Source: Sulfurovum riftiae
Lineage (GTDB): Bacteria > Campylobacterota > Campylobacteria > Campylobacterales > Sulfurovaceae
Assembly (NCBI RefSeq): GCF_001595645.1
Contig: NZ_LNKT01000012.1
Coordinates: 62,001-126,000, forward strand
Reading direction: 5' to 3'
Length of the DNA stretch: 64,000 bases
Part shown: positions 44,346 through 53,734 of the stretch, piece after piece
How positions within the stretch are numbered: position 1 is the stretch's first letter
Layout: every line of letters begins with the position of its first letter
The notes under the pieces: generated by a model
Database searches by the model: none
What the model saw: the letters and a program-made list of their open reading frames with translations, nothing else
Told to the model about the DNA's origin: nothing
Translations under genes and position numbers: made by a program

Positions 44346-45602
44346 TCAAGGATTTAGCCTGTCTATCAAATCAGATCTATCTTTCTGCGTGGAATGGATG
44401 AGTGTTTCTCTCAATGCATCCAGTATTGAAATAAAATATCTTCTATCCAATACTTCAGGGGAGACCAGTCTCTCTTCAAACATACTCAGTCCCTCTTTGA
44501 ATTGCGGATATTTTTCATAAATGTCTTTAAAGCTCTCTATTTTCGTATCTCCTGCCGCTACTTCCAGCCAGACATAAAGATCACGGTAGATCGCAGCTGT
44601 GTTTTCTTTTTCCACACTTTTTAGAAGTTTTTCGTATCTGCCTTTCTCACTTTTCGCATAAGCGATCCTACGTCTGTTCCAATGGCGTATCAAAGAAGGG
44701 GAAACGGCTTTATAGAACAGGAACAGGAACAATACCGACACAGTCACATAGATCAAAACCATTTTCTGTTTTTTCTGTTTTTCATCCAGAGTGATCTGGG
44801 GGTCTGCAATGACAGTGAAGTGCATGGCCGGAATGGTCTCAACCGTTACTTTTTCACTTATGCTGTCCCACCATACAGATCTCTGTTCAGGAATACTTAC
44901 ATTCCCTTCTGCCGTAGCTACAAAGGTGAACCTGTCAGTTCTGGAGACATCAAACTTCCCTTTCAAACCACTCTGCAATTCCGGCTCTTTTTCATAGACT
45001 CTGAGTTCAGAAGTACTCTTATAATGTATCGGCTTCAGAAGAATATCCGGTACCCCATGGGCTTTTTGGGTGACCTCCACTTCAATGGCATCCCCGACAA
45101 TGAGTTCAGACTTTTTGGGGTTGATTTTTTGTGTCATACTGTAGTTGTCAGTGACCAGTACGAACTGCTCTTTTTTAATGCCTTTGGGAGAGAGCACAGA
45201 GAAATGAAGGGGTTCACTCTCCAATACAAACTCTTTTTTAGGCTGACCATAACCCATTGAGGCTGAAAAAGCAGCTTTTACAGCACCTATTTCCAGCTCT
45301 CCGGCTTGCAAAGCATAGACTTCATACTCATAATGTACCACCTGCCAGTCATTGTCCTCTATCTCTTCTTTTTGTATATACGCTGCGCTTTTAGGCGCAT
45401 TGACAATATATTTGGATGAAGAGGGAAAAGTGATCCTGGCATCCGTGATGCTAAAGGCATCGGTCAGAAGTTCTACTGCCACAGTTGCTTTCTGGGAAGT
45501 ATAGAGAGTCTCATGCGGCTGCAGATAGACCCTCATCCTGCCCTCTACGCCAAAGAGCATCATGGTGAGAAACAGGAAAAGGAACACTGTTTTACTTTGC
45601 AT
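44346..45602 (-). CDS. batD: BatD-like membrane protein
   Basis: 418 aa from the ATG at 45602: a signal peptide (F-L-F-L-T-M-M-L-F-G-V), several beta-rich extracytoplasmic repeats, a helix near 294-313, and a cytoplasmic helical tail. This is the BatD/oxygen-tolerance protein layout. Last gene of the MoxR-Bat operon; its start lies within the end of the TPR gene. Bat proteins are linked to envelope stress tolerance and may assist metalloprotein or membrane-protein assembly; the mechanism is not established. Confidence 0.8.
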   Translation of the reverse strand: MQSKTVFLFLFLTMMLFGVEGRMRVYLQPHETLYTSQKATVAVELLTDAFSITDARITFPSSSKYIVNAPKSAAYIQKEEIEDNDWQVVHYEYEVYALQAGELEIGAVKAAFSASMGYGQPKKEFVLESEPLHFSVLSPKGIKKEQFVLVTDNYSMTQKINPKKSELIVGDAIEVEVTQKAHGVPDILLKPIHYKSTSELRVYEKEPELQSGLKGKFDVSRTDRFTFVATAEGNVSIPEQRSVWWDSISEKVTVETIPAMHFTVIADPQITLDEKQKKQKMVLIYVTVSVLFLFLFYKAVSPSLIRHWNRRRIAYAKSEKGRYEKLLKSVEKENTAAIYRDLYVWLEVAAGDTKIESFKDIYEKYPQFKEGLSMFEERLVSPEVLDRRYFISILDALRETLIHSTQKDRSDLIDRLNP

Positions 45603-46233
45603 CTTTACTTCCTCTCCTTTCATGCTGGTATCTGAATTTGTTTTTCAGAAAATCTTTGGGTCCTGTCTGCAGTCTGTCCAGCCAGTTGGGATTGCCGGAA
45701 CCGGATTCCTGTTCTGCAGAGCTGTCGTCATCCACCCCTTTTCCCGCCTTGTTGTCATAAACGATCTCATCGGCACCCAATTCGCCTACTCCCTGCTCTC
45801 CGTCATTTTCAGGCTCTTTGAGTCTCTTTCTGGCTTTGGCTATGACCAGGTTCTCTTTGGCTTCTTTGAAGTTCGGATCCATTTTGAGTGCCAGTTCATA
45901 GGCTTTTATAGCAGCGTCATACTTACCAAGCATCACAAAGGTATTGCCCAGGTTATACTTCCCCGCTTTGTCAGAGAGGTTTTGATAGATCGCTTTTGCC
46001 TTTTTAAACTCTCCCGCTTTGTAAAAAGAGGCCGCTTTAAAAGCAATATCTTCAAAATTCTCTGCTGCTTTCAGGTAGTCTCTCTTCGCATAGGCTTCAT
46101 ACCCTGCCTGATCCGCAGTGACGAAGAGTCTGTTCATACTGCCTTCGTAAAAGAACAGCAGCCAGAGCAGAGAAAAGAGAAGCGTAAGATACAAAGGTAT
46201 CAAGGTAAGATGTTTCTGTATTATGGCTTTCAT
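45592..46233 (-). CDS. BatC-like TPR protein
   Basis: 213 aa: one N-terminal membrane helix (about 10-28), then tetratricopeptide repeats (about 40-140, with Y-N-L-G-N-T-F-V-M-L-G-K-Y-D-A-A-I-K-A-Y as the clearest unit) and an acidic, low-complexity tail. It occupies the BatC position between BatB and BatD and overlaps both. TPRs probably dock the Bat complex to partners in the periplasm. Confidence 0.82.
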   Translation of the reverse strand: MKAIIQKHLTLIPLYLTLLFSLLWLLFFYEGSMNRLFVTADQAGYEAYAKRDYLKAAENFEDIAFKAASFYKAGEFKKAKAIYQNLSDKAGKYNLGNTFVMLGKYDAAIKAYELALKMDPNFKEAKENLVIAKARKRLKEPENDGEQGVGELGADEIVYDNKAGKGVDDDSSAEQESGSGNPNWLDRLQTGPKDFLKNKFRYQHERRGSKDAK

Positions 46234-47153
46234 GACCGTCTCCAGAGTTCAGCTATAAAGCCCTGTCTTGCCCATAGGAGCAGAAGCAGAAAGATCAGCG
46301 GAACAAGGTAGTAACCGCCATCTTCATACTTGCTGTTATCCCCCTGTGCGACATTTTTAAAATTTTTGTCTATCATAGAAGAGATCGCTTTGAGATCTTC
46401 ATCATCACCGCTATACTTGACTGTTTGACCATTCAGCATTGATGCTGCACTTTTAAAGTCTGCCTCATTTGCGAGCTGGGGAGATATTATCTGCCAAAAG
46501 ATCACATCCATTCCTTTAAAACCCTCTTTGAGCGCCAGCTTCACATTGGAGGGAGAGACCGCATCGGTCAAGACAATAATGGTTGAACCTTCACTCTCGA
46601 GCTCATTCATGGCGAGCAGCAGGGCATCCTGTATGTTGTCACCCTCAAGCGGCATGATCTTCGGATCCAGTGCCTGCGCAAAGGTTTTTACGATGCTGTG
46701 GTCACTGGTCAAAGGCAATACCACATGTGCCGTACCGCTGTAGGCAAGCAGTGCCGCTTTGGTATCGGCACGTTCTTTGAGAAGATCTTCTATCTTAATG
46801 CTTGCACGGCTCAGCCTGTTCGGCATGATATCGGTGATCAACATACTTTCAGTCACCTTCATAACAAGTGCGATCTTTGTATCGTCTTGCGTAAAAGGTG
46901 ATTCTTTTAGTTTCCAGCTCGGACCGCTCAAAGCGATGATAAGCAGGGTCAATACCAGTCCCAAATGCCAGGGTGCAGGGACTTTTGCATGGTTCTGTTC
47001 GGGTTCAACCAGCAAATGTTTCAGGAGTTTGGGGTCAATGACCTTTTTCCATTTGCTTTTATCACTCTGCTGTTTAAGAAGCCACCAGACAAGCAGCCAG
47101 GCAGGAAAAAGCAAGAGGAGGAATTCAGGTCTTAAAAAATGAAATGCACTCAT
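46230..47153 (-). CDS. batB: BatB-like VWA membrane protein with degenerate MIDAS
   Basis: 307 aa: N-terminal helices (about 8-25 and 60-77), a von Willebrand A domain (about 90-280) and a C-terminal helix. Where BatA has D-L-S-G-S, this protein reads V-M-K-V-T-E-S-M-L, so the metal-ion site (D-x-S-x-S) is lost. The later L-T-D-A-V motif is kept. Overlaps batA and the TPR gene by 4 bases each. Function within a Bat complex is inferred from order. Confidence 0.85.
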   Translation of the reverse strand: MSAFHFLRPEFLLLLFPAWLLVWWLLKQQSDKSKWKKVIDPKLLKHLLVEPEQNHAKVPAPWHLGLVLTLLIIALSGPSWKLKESPFTQDDTKIALVMKVTESMLITDIMPNRLSRASIKIEDLLKERADTKAALLAYSGTAHVVLPLTSDHSIVKTFAQALDPKIMPLEGDNIQDALLLAMNELESEGSTIIVLTDAVSPSNVKLALKEGFKGMDVIFWQIISPQLANEADFKSAASMLNGQTVKYSGDDEDLKAISSMIDKNFKNVAQGDNSKYEDGGYYLVPLIFLLLLLWARQGFIAELWRRS

Positions 47154-48133
47154 ACCATCTCCCTCCTGCTCTGCACAAACAGCACAAGACCGTATCCCAG
47201 TAAGATGAACAGTGCCAGCATCAATGGATAGCTAAAGAGATCGAACTTCGGTCTGTGTGTGATCTCTTTGACCTCTTTGGGTTTGAGTTTGTCTATCTGC
47301 GTGTAAATGTCTGCCAACTCATCACTGTTCCAGGCGTAGTAGAATTTCCCACCTGTCATTTCAGATATCTCTTTGAGTGTCTCGGTATCCAAGGGGTGTT
47401 CTCCCGCATTTTTGGGGTCACCCATGGCAACTGTAAAGATGCTTACATCATGCTTGGCTGCCAGTTTCGCTGCTGTCAGCGGCGGCACTTTCGAACCGGT
47501 ATCATCCCCGTCGGACATGACGATGAGCATACGGTCTGTCACATTGCTCTCCTGAAACATCTTGACCGCCAGACCGATGGAGTCTCCTATGGCTGTCTGT
47601 GGGCCTGCCATGCCTACGCTGAGTTCAGACAAAAGATGTTCAAGTGCATTGAGATCCTGGGTAAAGGGTGCCTGCACAAAAGCAGCATTTCCAAAGAGGA
47701 TCAGCCCTATTTTTTCTCCCTTGCGCTGCTTGAAGAAGTTGCCCAGTACTATCTTCACCGCTTCCAGCCTGTCTATGGAGGTACCGTTTTTGTCTTTAAA
47801 ATCTTTGGTCGACATGGAACCGGAAAGGTCCACAGAGACAAGCACTTCTCTTTGTGAGACCTCTTTGCTTAAAGGCTCACCTATATACATGGGTTTTGCC
47901 AAAGCGGTCAAGACCAACAGAAAGAGGATCCACATCATACCCTTCTGAAAATGTGAAGCCCTGGAGATACCCGCAACAGAGCTCTTTTCTTCCGTGGCCG
48001 CATCAATATCCTCTTTAAAAGAGATGCGAAGTGCCGCACGCTTTGAAATGTAGTAGAGCGGCAATCTGTTGATGACAAAAGGCAGGATGATCAGTAGGTA
48101 CACCCAGGGATAGGAGAACTCAAACATCCGCAT
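47150..48133 (-). CDS. batA: BatA VWA membrane protein
   Basis: 327 aa with an N-terminal helix, a second near 58-76, a von Willebrand A domain with an intact MIDAS (V-D-L-S-G-S-M-S-T near 104; M-S-D-G-D-D-T-G near 206) and a C-terminal helix. A classical BatA. The ATG at 48133 lies inside the end of the DUF4381 gene. It probably pairs with BatB at the membrane and is acted on by the MoxR ATPase. Confidence 0.9.
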   Translation of the reverse strand: MRMFEFSYPWVYLLIILPFVINRLPLYYISKRAALRISFKEDIDAATEEKSSVAGISRASHFQKGMMWILFLLVLTALAKPMYIGEPLSKEVSQREVLVSVDLSGSMSTKDFKDKNGTSIDRLEAVKIVLGNFFKQRKGEKIGLILFGNAAFVQAPFTQDLNALEHLLSELSVGMAGPQTAIGDSIGLAVKMFQESNVTDRMLIVMSDGDDTGSKVPPLTAAKLAAKHDVSIFTVAMGDPKNAGEHPLDTETLKEISEMTGGKFYYAWNSDELADIYTQIDKLKPKEVKEITHRPKFDLFSYPLMLALFILLGYGLVLFVQSRREMV

Positions 48134-48617
48134 CAACCTTGTGTGTCTCTATCCACTGCGATACCATTAGGAATACGGCATCGAATACCTTTTCATCGAA
48201 CACAACATCCTCTTCATATAGAAGTCTCTCTATGGAATCTCTAAGCGCAGCACTTACAGAAGTTTTTGAATGGGCTTCCATAAAGTCCCACCACGCTTCT
48301 CCATGCAATATGGCAATCGTCTCCCTGCCGTAAGCTGAGATCCCTACTCTCTTTGCCAGCCCCAACAGAGCGATGGTGTTTTCTCTATTCTTGGAATTTA
48401 ACGATTCAAGCTCTCTTTGGGCATCTCGTCTGTACTGCTCTTTTTTATAGGCTTGATAGTACCGGTATCCAAAATGGAACAGGAGTGTCAACAGGAGCAG
48501 AAAGAGAATGTACCAACCCGGAGCCAAGGGAAAGAAGCCCACAGCTGGAGGAACGATGATATCATGCAGATTGTCCAGTGATGCTTCTGTGATCGTTTGA
48601 TTCATCTCGGCAGACAC
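48120..48617 (-). CDS. DUF4381-type membrane protein of the Bat operon
   Basis: 165 aa: an N-terminal soluble stretch with D-I-I-V-P-P-A-V-G-F-F-P-L-A-P-G-W-Y, the DUF4381 signature, a single helix (about 35-52), then a charged helical cytoplasmic domain with E-A-W-W-D-F near 108. GTG start at 48617 overlapping the DUF58 stop, with AGGAG 8-9 bases away. Universal neighbour of batA; its molecular role is unknown. Confidence 0.8.
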   Translation of the reverse strand: MSAEMNQTITEASLDNLHDIIVPPAVGFFPLAPGWYILFLLLLTLLFHFGYRYYQAYKKEQYRRDAQRELESLNSKNRENTIALLGLAKRVGISAYGRETIAILHGEAWWDFMEAHSKTSVSAALRDSIERLLYEEDVVFDEKVFDAVFLMVSQWIETHKVDADV

Positions 48618-49552
48618 TATCTACTTCTCCTCTTCAGGCTTAACTGCTCATAGAGTTGGTCCGCCACAGGACGTTCTGTGCTGATAGAGAGTACAGGCAA
48701 AGCATTTTTACGTGAAAGATTCACGAACCCCTCTTTTCGCTCTGCCAAACGTTCCTTATACTTTTGCATGAACTGCTTGTCTCTGCTGTCCAGGTCTACC
48801 GTCTCCGTACCATCGGTAAGAAAGAGGGAAGAAGAGGGAACGATCTCCTCTTCCATGGGGTCAGAGACGATCACACCTATGACATCATTATGTGCATTGA
48901 TGCGTGTAATGTGCCTGGCACTCTCTTCATCCATGGCCCGGGCATCTCCAATGAGTACTACCAGGTCATCATGTTTTGCCAAAGAGGAGAGGATCTTCAG
49001 GGACTTGCCAAGGTTTCCTTTTGTGTTATTGGTATTGTCTGCTTTCAGGAGATGGTTCTGCCGCTCTATCTCTGTCATGATCTGCACCACATTATGCTTG
49101 CTCGATGAAGCTTTAAAGAATTTCACCTCTTCATTGTTGTAGACGACCGCACCGACACGGTCACCTGTTTCCAACGCTTTAAATGCAAAAAGGGCTGCCG
49201 TATGTGCTGCGGAGACCGACTTCATACGTTCTTTGGAACCAAAGAACATGGAGTTCATCTGGGAAATGACCAGCCAGACATTTCTGTCACGCTCTTCATT
49301 GTAGATACGCACATAGGGTTTACCCGTTCTTCGTGTGGCTTTCCAGTCTATGTTTCGCGTATCATCGCCCTGTACATACTGTTTCATCTCAGAAAAGTCC
49401 ATACCCCGGCCGCGTACACCCGAAAGGTGCCTGCCGGAGAGTTTGGAGAGTACTGCCCCGCTGGGCTTGATAGTGAAATGTTTTGGCATATACCCAAATT
49501 TGAGCAGTTCACTCAACGTGACATAGACACCTTCGTTTCGATTTTCCATCAT
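48617..49552 (-). CDS. DUF58 protein of the MoxR-Bat operon
   Basis: 311 aa soluble protein with the DUF58 core S-G-V-R-G-R-G-M-D-F-S-E-M-K-Q-Y-V-Q-G-D-D-x-R-x-I-D-W-K-A-T-R (about 39-72) and a downstream VWA-like fold. DUF58 proteins always accompany MoxR ATPases. It lies between moxR and the DUF4381 gene, overlapping the latter, with no clear ribosome site, so translation is probably coupled to moxR. Confidence 0.87.
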   Translation of the reverse strand: MMENRNEGVYVTLSELLKFGYMPKHFTIKPSGAVLSKLSGRHLSGVRGRGMDFSEMKQYVQGDDTRNIDWKATRRTGKPYVRIYNEERDRNVWLVISQMNSMFFGSKERMKSVSAAHTAALFAFKALETGDRVGAVVYNNEEVKFFKASSSKHNVVQIMTEIERQNHLLKADNTNNTKGNLGKSLKILSSLAKHDDLVVLIGDARAMDEESARHITRINAHNDVIGVIVSDPMEEEIVPSSSLFLTDGTETVDLDSRDKQFMQKYKERLAERKEGFVNLSRKNALPVLSISTERPVADQLYEQLSLKRRSR

Positions 49553-50521
49553 TTATGCCGGCAGTGCAACCAGATTTAAAATAGTATCGATGATGTCATC
49601 ATTGCTCACACGGTCGGACTGCGCTTCATAGCTTGGTGTGATCCTGTGACGAAGTACATCATGCACCACCGCTCTGACATCTTCAGGAGTGGTATGGTCC
49701 CTGCCCTGAAGCCAGGCATAGACACGGGAACACTGGTCCAGTCCGAGAGAAGCTCTGGGACTCGTACCTACATCTATGTATGAGGCCAATTTCTCATCAT
49801 ACTTTTCAGGGTAACGCGTGGCAAAGACAAGGTCAACAATATATTGTATGACTGTTTTGGAACTCTGTACTTTGGCGATCTCATCCCTGGCAGCAAAAAT
49901 AACCTCTTGCACAATCTCCTCACTCTCCTCTGTCTCTACGCCACTCTTCTCACCTCTTACCAGTGCAATGACTTCCATCTCAGATGCTTTATCCGGGTAA
50001 GTGATATTCACATGCATCAAAAAACGGTCTTTCTGTGCCTCCGGAAGCGGGTATGTCCCCTCCTGTTCTATGGGGTTCTGTGTTGCCATAACAATAAAGA
50101 GCTCAGGCATTTCGTGGGTCTTGCCTGCCACGGTCACCTGCCGCTCCTCCATTGCTTCGAGCATGGCTGCCTGCACCTTCGCCGGCGCACGGTTGATCTC
50201 ATCTGCCAGAATGATATTACCAAAGATCGGCCCGGGCTCAAAACGAAACTTATACTCCCCACCCTCTTCATACATATTTTCCGAACCTGTCACATCGGAA
50301 GGAAGCAGGTCAGGCGTGAACTGGATACGCGAGAACTCAGAGTCTATCGCATCGGCCATCGCCCTGACTGCCCTGGTCTTTGCAAGCCCTGGAAGCCCCT
50401 CGACCAGCAGATTGCCATTGGCAAGCAGGCCGATGATGAGTCTTTCGACAATGTGCTCCTGCCCTATAATGGCAGCATTCATCTTTTTTTGGAGGAGTTG
50501 GATGGATTCGTGAGGGGTCAT
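49553..50521 (-). CDS. moxR: MoxR-family AAA+ ATPase
   Basis: 322 aa chaperone-like ATPase. Walker A G-L-P-G-L-A-K-T (near 38-45), Walker B I-I-L-A-D-E-I-N-R-A-P (near 100), sensor 1 M-A-T-Q-N-P (near 143) and T-S-P-R-A-S-L near 253 are all present. First gene of moxR-DUF58-DUF4381-batA-batB-TPR-batD. AAGGAA precedes the ATG. Likely remodels a VWA-domain client. Confidence 0.93.
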   Translation of the reverse strand: MTPHESIQLLQKKMNAAIIGQEHIVERLIIGLLANGNLLVEGLPGLAKTRAVRAMADAIDSEFSRIQFTPDLLPSDVTGSENMYEEGGEYKFRFEPGPIFGNIILADEINRAPAKVQAAMLEAMEERQVTVAGKTHEMPELFIVMATQNPIEQEGTYPLPEAQKDRFLMHVNITYPDKASEMEVIALVRGEKSGVETEESEEIVQEVIFAARDEIAKVQSSKTVIQYIVDLVFATRYPEKYDEKLASYIDVGTSPRASLGLDQCSRVYAWLQGRDHTTPEDVRAVVHDVLRHRITPSYEAQSDRVSNDDIIDTILNLVALPA

Positions 50522-50610
50522 GGTACTTCCTTGAAAATGTTAGGTAGATAATGATCTTATATAGATTATTTTAACTATATAAAGTATAACTAAAATAATG
50601 CATACATTCA

Positions 50611-50634
50611 GATTTAGAGGAAAACCTCTAAATC
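50611..50634 (-). terminator. Hairpin after the first sulfatase gene
   Basis: GATTTAGAGG (50611-50620) and CCTCTAAATC (50625-50634) form a 10-base perfect stem with an AAAA loop (TTTT in the minus-strand RNA), 10 bases after the sulfatase stop. Confidence 0.65.
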
Positions 50635-50643
50635 CAACAGGCT

Positions 50644-52182
50644 TTATTTGGCCAGTTTATTGTTGTTTGCACTCATCACTTTTTTCATGACCTTGTCTAA
50701 TGAGAAGCTTCCAACTTCTTGCATTGGAGGGAATTCTTTAAATGTATTTAAGAACTCAAATGCTTTGACCTGTGCAGGCACGAGCGCATAAAGGTGATCA
50801 AATTTCCATTTTTTATAGAAAAATGAGCCGTGTATGTCTGCGCCTTCAAATGGATCCATTTTTAAGTTAAAGAGTTTAGGCATACGAAGTGTAACGAATG
50901 GCTCTTGCCAAACATCTGCACCGTGAGCTCTCTGTTCCATAAACACCACTTTCCAGTTGTTGAAACGAAGGGCAGCCAGTTTACCATCATCTGTCCAGTA
51001 GAAGAATTCGTGACGTGGCCACTCTGCTTTACCTTCAAAGAATGGTTTGAGGTTATACCCATCAAGATGTACTTTATATTCACGGTTAATGGCTTTAACC
51101 CCACCTTTTGCAAGTTTCTCTTTTATCTTGTCATCACCAGCCGCTGCTAAAATCGTTGGTAGCATATCTTCATGTGCACCTATTTCATTGATGACTTGTC
51201 CAGGCTTGATGACACCAGGCCATCTAATAAGGGCAGGTACACGGTAACCACCTTCCCAGTTAGTGTTTTTCTCACCTCTAAATGGAGTTGTCCCTCCGTC
51301 AGGCCAGGACATAGACTCTGCACCATTGTCTGAAGAATACATGACGATTGTATTGTCTGCGATTTTTAGTTCATCTAACTTGTCTAAAAGTTGTCCAACA
51401 TGACCGTCATGTTCTACCATACCATCTGCTGTTACACCTAAACCAGTTACACCTTGAGACTCTTTTTTGAGGTGTGTCCATACGTGCATACGTGTTGAGT
51501 TGTACCACAAGAAAAATGGCTTCTTCGCTTTTACCTGACGCTCCATAAAATCTAAAGCTGCAGCTACAGTTTCATCATCTATGGTCTCCATACGTTTTTT
51601 GGTCAATGGACCGGTATCTTCTATCTTGCCATCCGCAAATGAGTGTATAACACCACGCGGTCCAAATCGTTTTTTGAACTCCGGGTCTTTAGGGTAGTCA
51701 ATATTTTCAGGTTCTTCTTCCGCATTCAGGTGATAAAGATTTCCAAAAAACTCATCAAAACCGTGGTTTGTTGGTAGCATACTGTCTAAGTCACCTAAGT
51801 GATTTTTACCAAACTGACCTGAGACATATCCTTTATCTTTAAGTAACCCTGCTATGGTAGGTGCCTGCATAGGCATACCCTCTTTTGATCCTGGCAATCC
51901 TACTTTAAGTAAACCTGTTCGTATAGGAGATTCTCCCGTAATGAAGGCGGCACGCCCTGCTGTACAAGACTGCTGACCATACCAGTCAGTAAAAGCTGCA
52001 CCCTCTTTGGCAATACGGTCGATGTTTGGTGTTTTATACCCCATCATTCCCATGTTATAGGTACTCACATTGAACCAACCAATGTCATCCCCCCATATTA
52101 CCAATACATTTGGCTTGTCTGCTGCATTAAGCAGTGTTGCACCCAGTACAGTAACTGCAAAGGCTATCTTTTTTAAACTCAT
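50644..52182 (-). CDS. Exported arylsulfatase (first)
   Basis: 512 aa from the ATG at 52182 (AGGAG upstream), with a signal peptide ending L-N-A. Type I sulfatase: metal ligands D32-D33 (W-G-D-D-I-G-W), formylglycine site C73-T-A-G-R, K-N-H-L-G-D near 140, and D-N-G-A near 297. C-x-A-x-R fits maturation by an anaerobic-type or FGE enzyme; none is encoded here. It should hydrolyse sulfate esters in the periplasm. Similar to the sulfatase at 58206 and driven by a promoter shared with the HAD gene. Confidence 0.9.
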   Translation of the reverse strand: MSLKKIAFAVTVLGATLLNAADKPNVLVIWGDDIGWFNVSTYNMGMMGYKTPNIDRIAKEGAAFTDWYGQQSCTAGRAAFITGESPIRTGLLKVGLPGSKEGMPMQAPTIAGLLKDKGYVSGQFGKNHLGDLDSMLPTNHGFDEFFGNLYHLNAEEEPENIDYPKDPEFKKRFGPRGVIHSFADGKIEDTGPLTKKRMETIDDETVAAALDFMERQVKAKKPFFLWYNSTRMHVWTHLKKESQGVTGLGVTADGMVEHDGHVGQLLDKLDELKIADNTIVMYSSDNGAESMSWPDGGTTPFRGEKNTNWEGGYRVPALIRWPGVIKPGQVINEIGAHEDMLPTILAAAGDDKIKEKLAKGGVKAINREYKVHLDGYNLKPFFEGKAEWPRHEFFYWTDDGKLAALRFNNWKVVFMEQRAHGADVWQEPFVTLRMPKLFNLKMDPFEGADIHGSFFYKKWKFDHLYALVPAQVKAFEFLNTFKEFPPMQEVGSFSLDKVMKKVMSANNNKLAK

Positions 52183-52237
52183 CTTTTCTCCTGTTTTTTC
52201 TATATATGTGAAACGGCATAAAACCATGTCTATCATC

Positions 52238-52291
52238 ATTCTAATAGAATAAAAAAGACTTGTCTATCACATAAACGAAAACGTGTAGATT
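52238..52291 (-). promoter_or_regulatory. Duplicated promoter element, copy at the first sulfatase
   Basis: On the minus strand: TAGACA (52266-52261), 17-base spacer, TAGAAT (52243-52238), plus a conserved upstream block to 52291. The 50 bases 52242-52291 match 56901-56950 at about 42 positions. The weak -35 with a conserved upstream region suggests an activator, most simply the AraC protein at 57154. Confidence 0.6.
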
Positions 52292-52458
52292 CAGAGGGGT
52301 ATTTGCTGATTTAATAGAACTTAAAGAGATGAATTTTCATACAAATGAAAAAAATTATGGTATTTTCTCATCTCTTATATACTGGAAGTATCCATTCTGA
52401 TTTGGAGTTGCTGGAGATTCAAATGGGTGTCATTTTTTTACTTTATACAATACTTTTT

Positions 52459-52839
52459 CTAACGACGCCCGCGTGACATACCCGATGGTCTTCCCATCGG
52501 CCTTGCCGACGGCCGTCCCATGGATGGCCGTGTTGCCGGTCTGGACACGGGTCTCGTACTCGGTCTCGGTCTTGCGATCGGTTGTGAAGGACGTGGCCTG
52601 TCCGGTTTGGCTATGGGATGTTCCGGTCTGGGCCTATTTGGCCTGTTCGGTGGACGATGGGGTGGTCTGTAGTGGGGAGGACGATAATACCCTCCACGGT
52701 ATCCGTAATTAGCATATCCGTATCCACCATAGACACCATAGCCTACTGATACGGAAGGGTAGACCGTACATCCCGTCAAAAGCCCCACTCCTGAAACAGC
52801 GACGATATATAGAAGTGTTTTTCTGCCTAACTTCATCAT
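52459..52839 (-). CDS. Pro/Arg-rich lipoprotein
   Basis: 126 aa. Lipoprotein signal with lipobox L-L-T-G-C, a short Gly/Tyr-rich stretch (V-G-Y-G-V-Y-G-G-Y-G-Y), then about 70 residues built from R-P-x and P-x-R-P units, ending G-R-R. Low complexity and highly basic, it may interact with LPS, peptidoglycan or polyanions. The start overlaps the stop of the VOC lipoprotein (ATGA), so the two are co-translated. No family assigned; the strong composition bias means it could vary in length between strains. Confidence 0.75.
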   Translation of the reverse strand: MMKLGRKTLLYIVAVSGVGLLTGCTVYPSVSVGYGVYGGYGYANYGYRGGYYRPPHYRPPHRPPNRPNRPRPEHPIAKPDRPRPSQPIARPRPSTRPVSRPATRPSMGRPSARPMGRPSGMSRGRR

Positions 52840-53717
52840 TGTGCACCTCCCTCTTCCCAGCGCTGCACGATCACCAGTGCGCCCGAAGGATCGACGATCA
52901 CAGCCACATCACCGTTCATGAATGATGCCTGCGGCTCCATAAGGACACGGCCGCCAAGTTTGGGTACTTTTGCAGTGATCACTTTGGGGTCGGCCACACG
53001 GATGACGGGTACCCAGTGCACTTTCAGACCATCCTCCTGGACATTTCTGATCCCTGCACGCCATTTCCCTTTGCGCTTCAGGATGACATAGTCGTCTGTC
53101 GGCTTCGTTTTGTCATACCCTCCCAAAGTACGGTAAAAACCGTAGCTTTTAGACAGATGATTACTCCAAAGTTCGTTCCAGAGCCAGTCACCCATTTGGG
53201 GTGTCCTGTCCAAAGGATCGCCGCTTTTTGAACGCAGCAGTACGATATGTGCACCGTGAGGATCGCTTATAAGTGCGCCTCTCCCCCGCTCTTTCATATC
53301 CATAGGACCGTTGAGGACCTTACCCTTCCTGCGTTTTGTATAAGAGACCGCCTTATCGACATCGGCAACCGAGAGGGATGGCAGCCATACTGCCTCCGCT
53401 TTTTCCCCTGCTTTAGGTGTGACCTTCATCATCCCGCCGATCAATCTGCCCTTGTTCATAACCAACACATACTCACCTCGTTTCTCATATGTCCACCCGA
53501 AAAGTTTGGCGTAGAATGTCTGTGCCGAAGCCGTATCGGCCGTCAAAAGGTCATGCCAGACAAACTTTCCCCGGTAATGTTTGTGTGTATTCTCTTTGGT
53601 AATGGCAGGCAGTGCCGCTTTCTCCTGTTTTGGTGCAGGAGCGGACGGCTCCGTACACCCCAGCAGCAAAAGTGCGATGCCCAGTGCCCCCAGATATCTC
53701 ATTGCTTCTCTTTTCAT
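52836..53717 (-). CDS. VOC-fold lipoprotein
   Basis: 293 aa with lipobox L-L-L-G-C (lipidated Cys near 21) and two glyoxalase/VOC-type modules (about 48-160 and 175-290). F-V-W-H-D-L-L-T-A-D and F-Y-A-K-L-F-G-W open the first; W-N-E-L-W-S and F-Y-R-T-L-G-G open the second; D-P-S-G-A-L closes it. Membrane-anchored VOC proteins are rarely characterised; the substrate is unknown. AAGGAG precedes the ATG; 17 bases separate it from the end of the Ntn amidase gene. Confidence 0.82.
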   Translation of the reverse strand: MKREAMRYLGALGIALLLLGCTEPSAPAPKQEKAALPAITKENTHKHYRGKFVWHDLLTADTASAQTFYAKLFGWTYEKRGEYVLVMNKGRLIGGMMKVTPKAGEKAEAVWLPSLSVADVDKAVSYTKRRKGKVLNGPMDMKERGRGALISDPHGAHIVLLRSKSGDPLDRTPQMGDWLWNELWSNHLSKSYGFYRTLGGYDKTKPTDDYVILKRKGKWRAGIRNVQEDGLKVHWVPVIRVADPKVITAKVPKLGGRVLMEPQASFMNGDVAVIVDPSGALVIVQRWEEGGAQ

Positions 53718-53734
53718 CTATTCTCCTTTGGTAT

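Noticed and set aside
50557-50582. TTATATAG...CTATATAA inverted repeat before moxR
   Set aside because: Very AT-rich with a 10-base spacer; no convincing -35 or known operator pattern.
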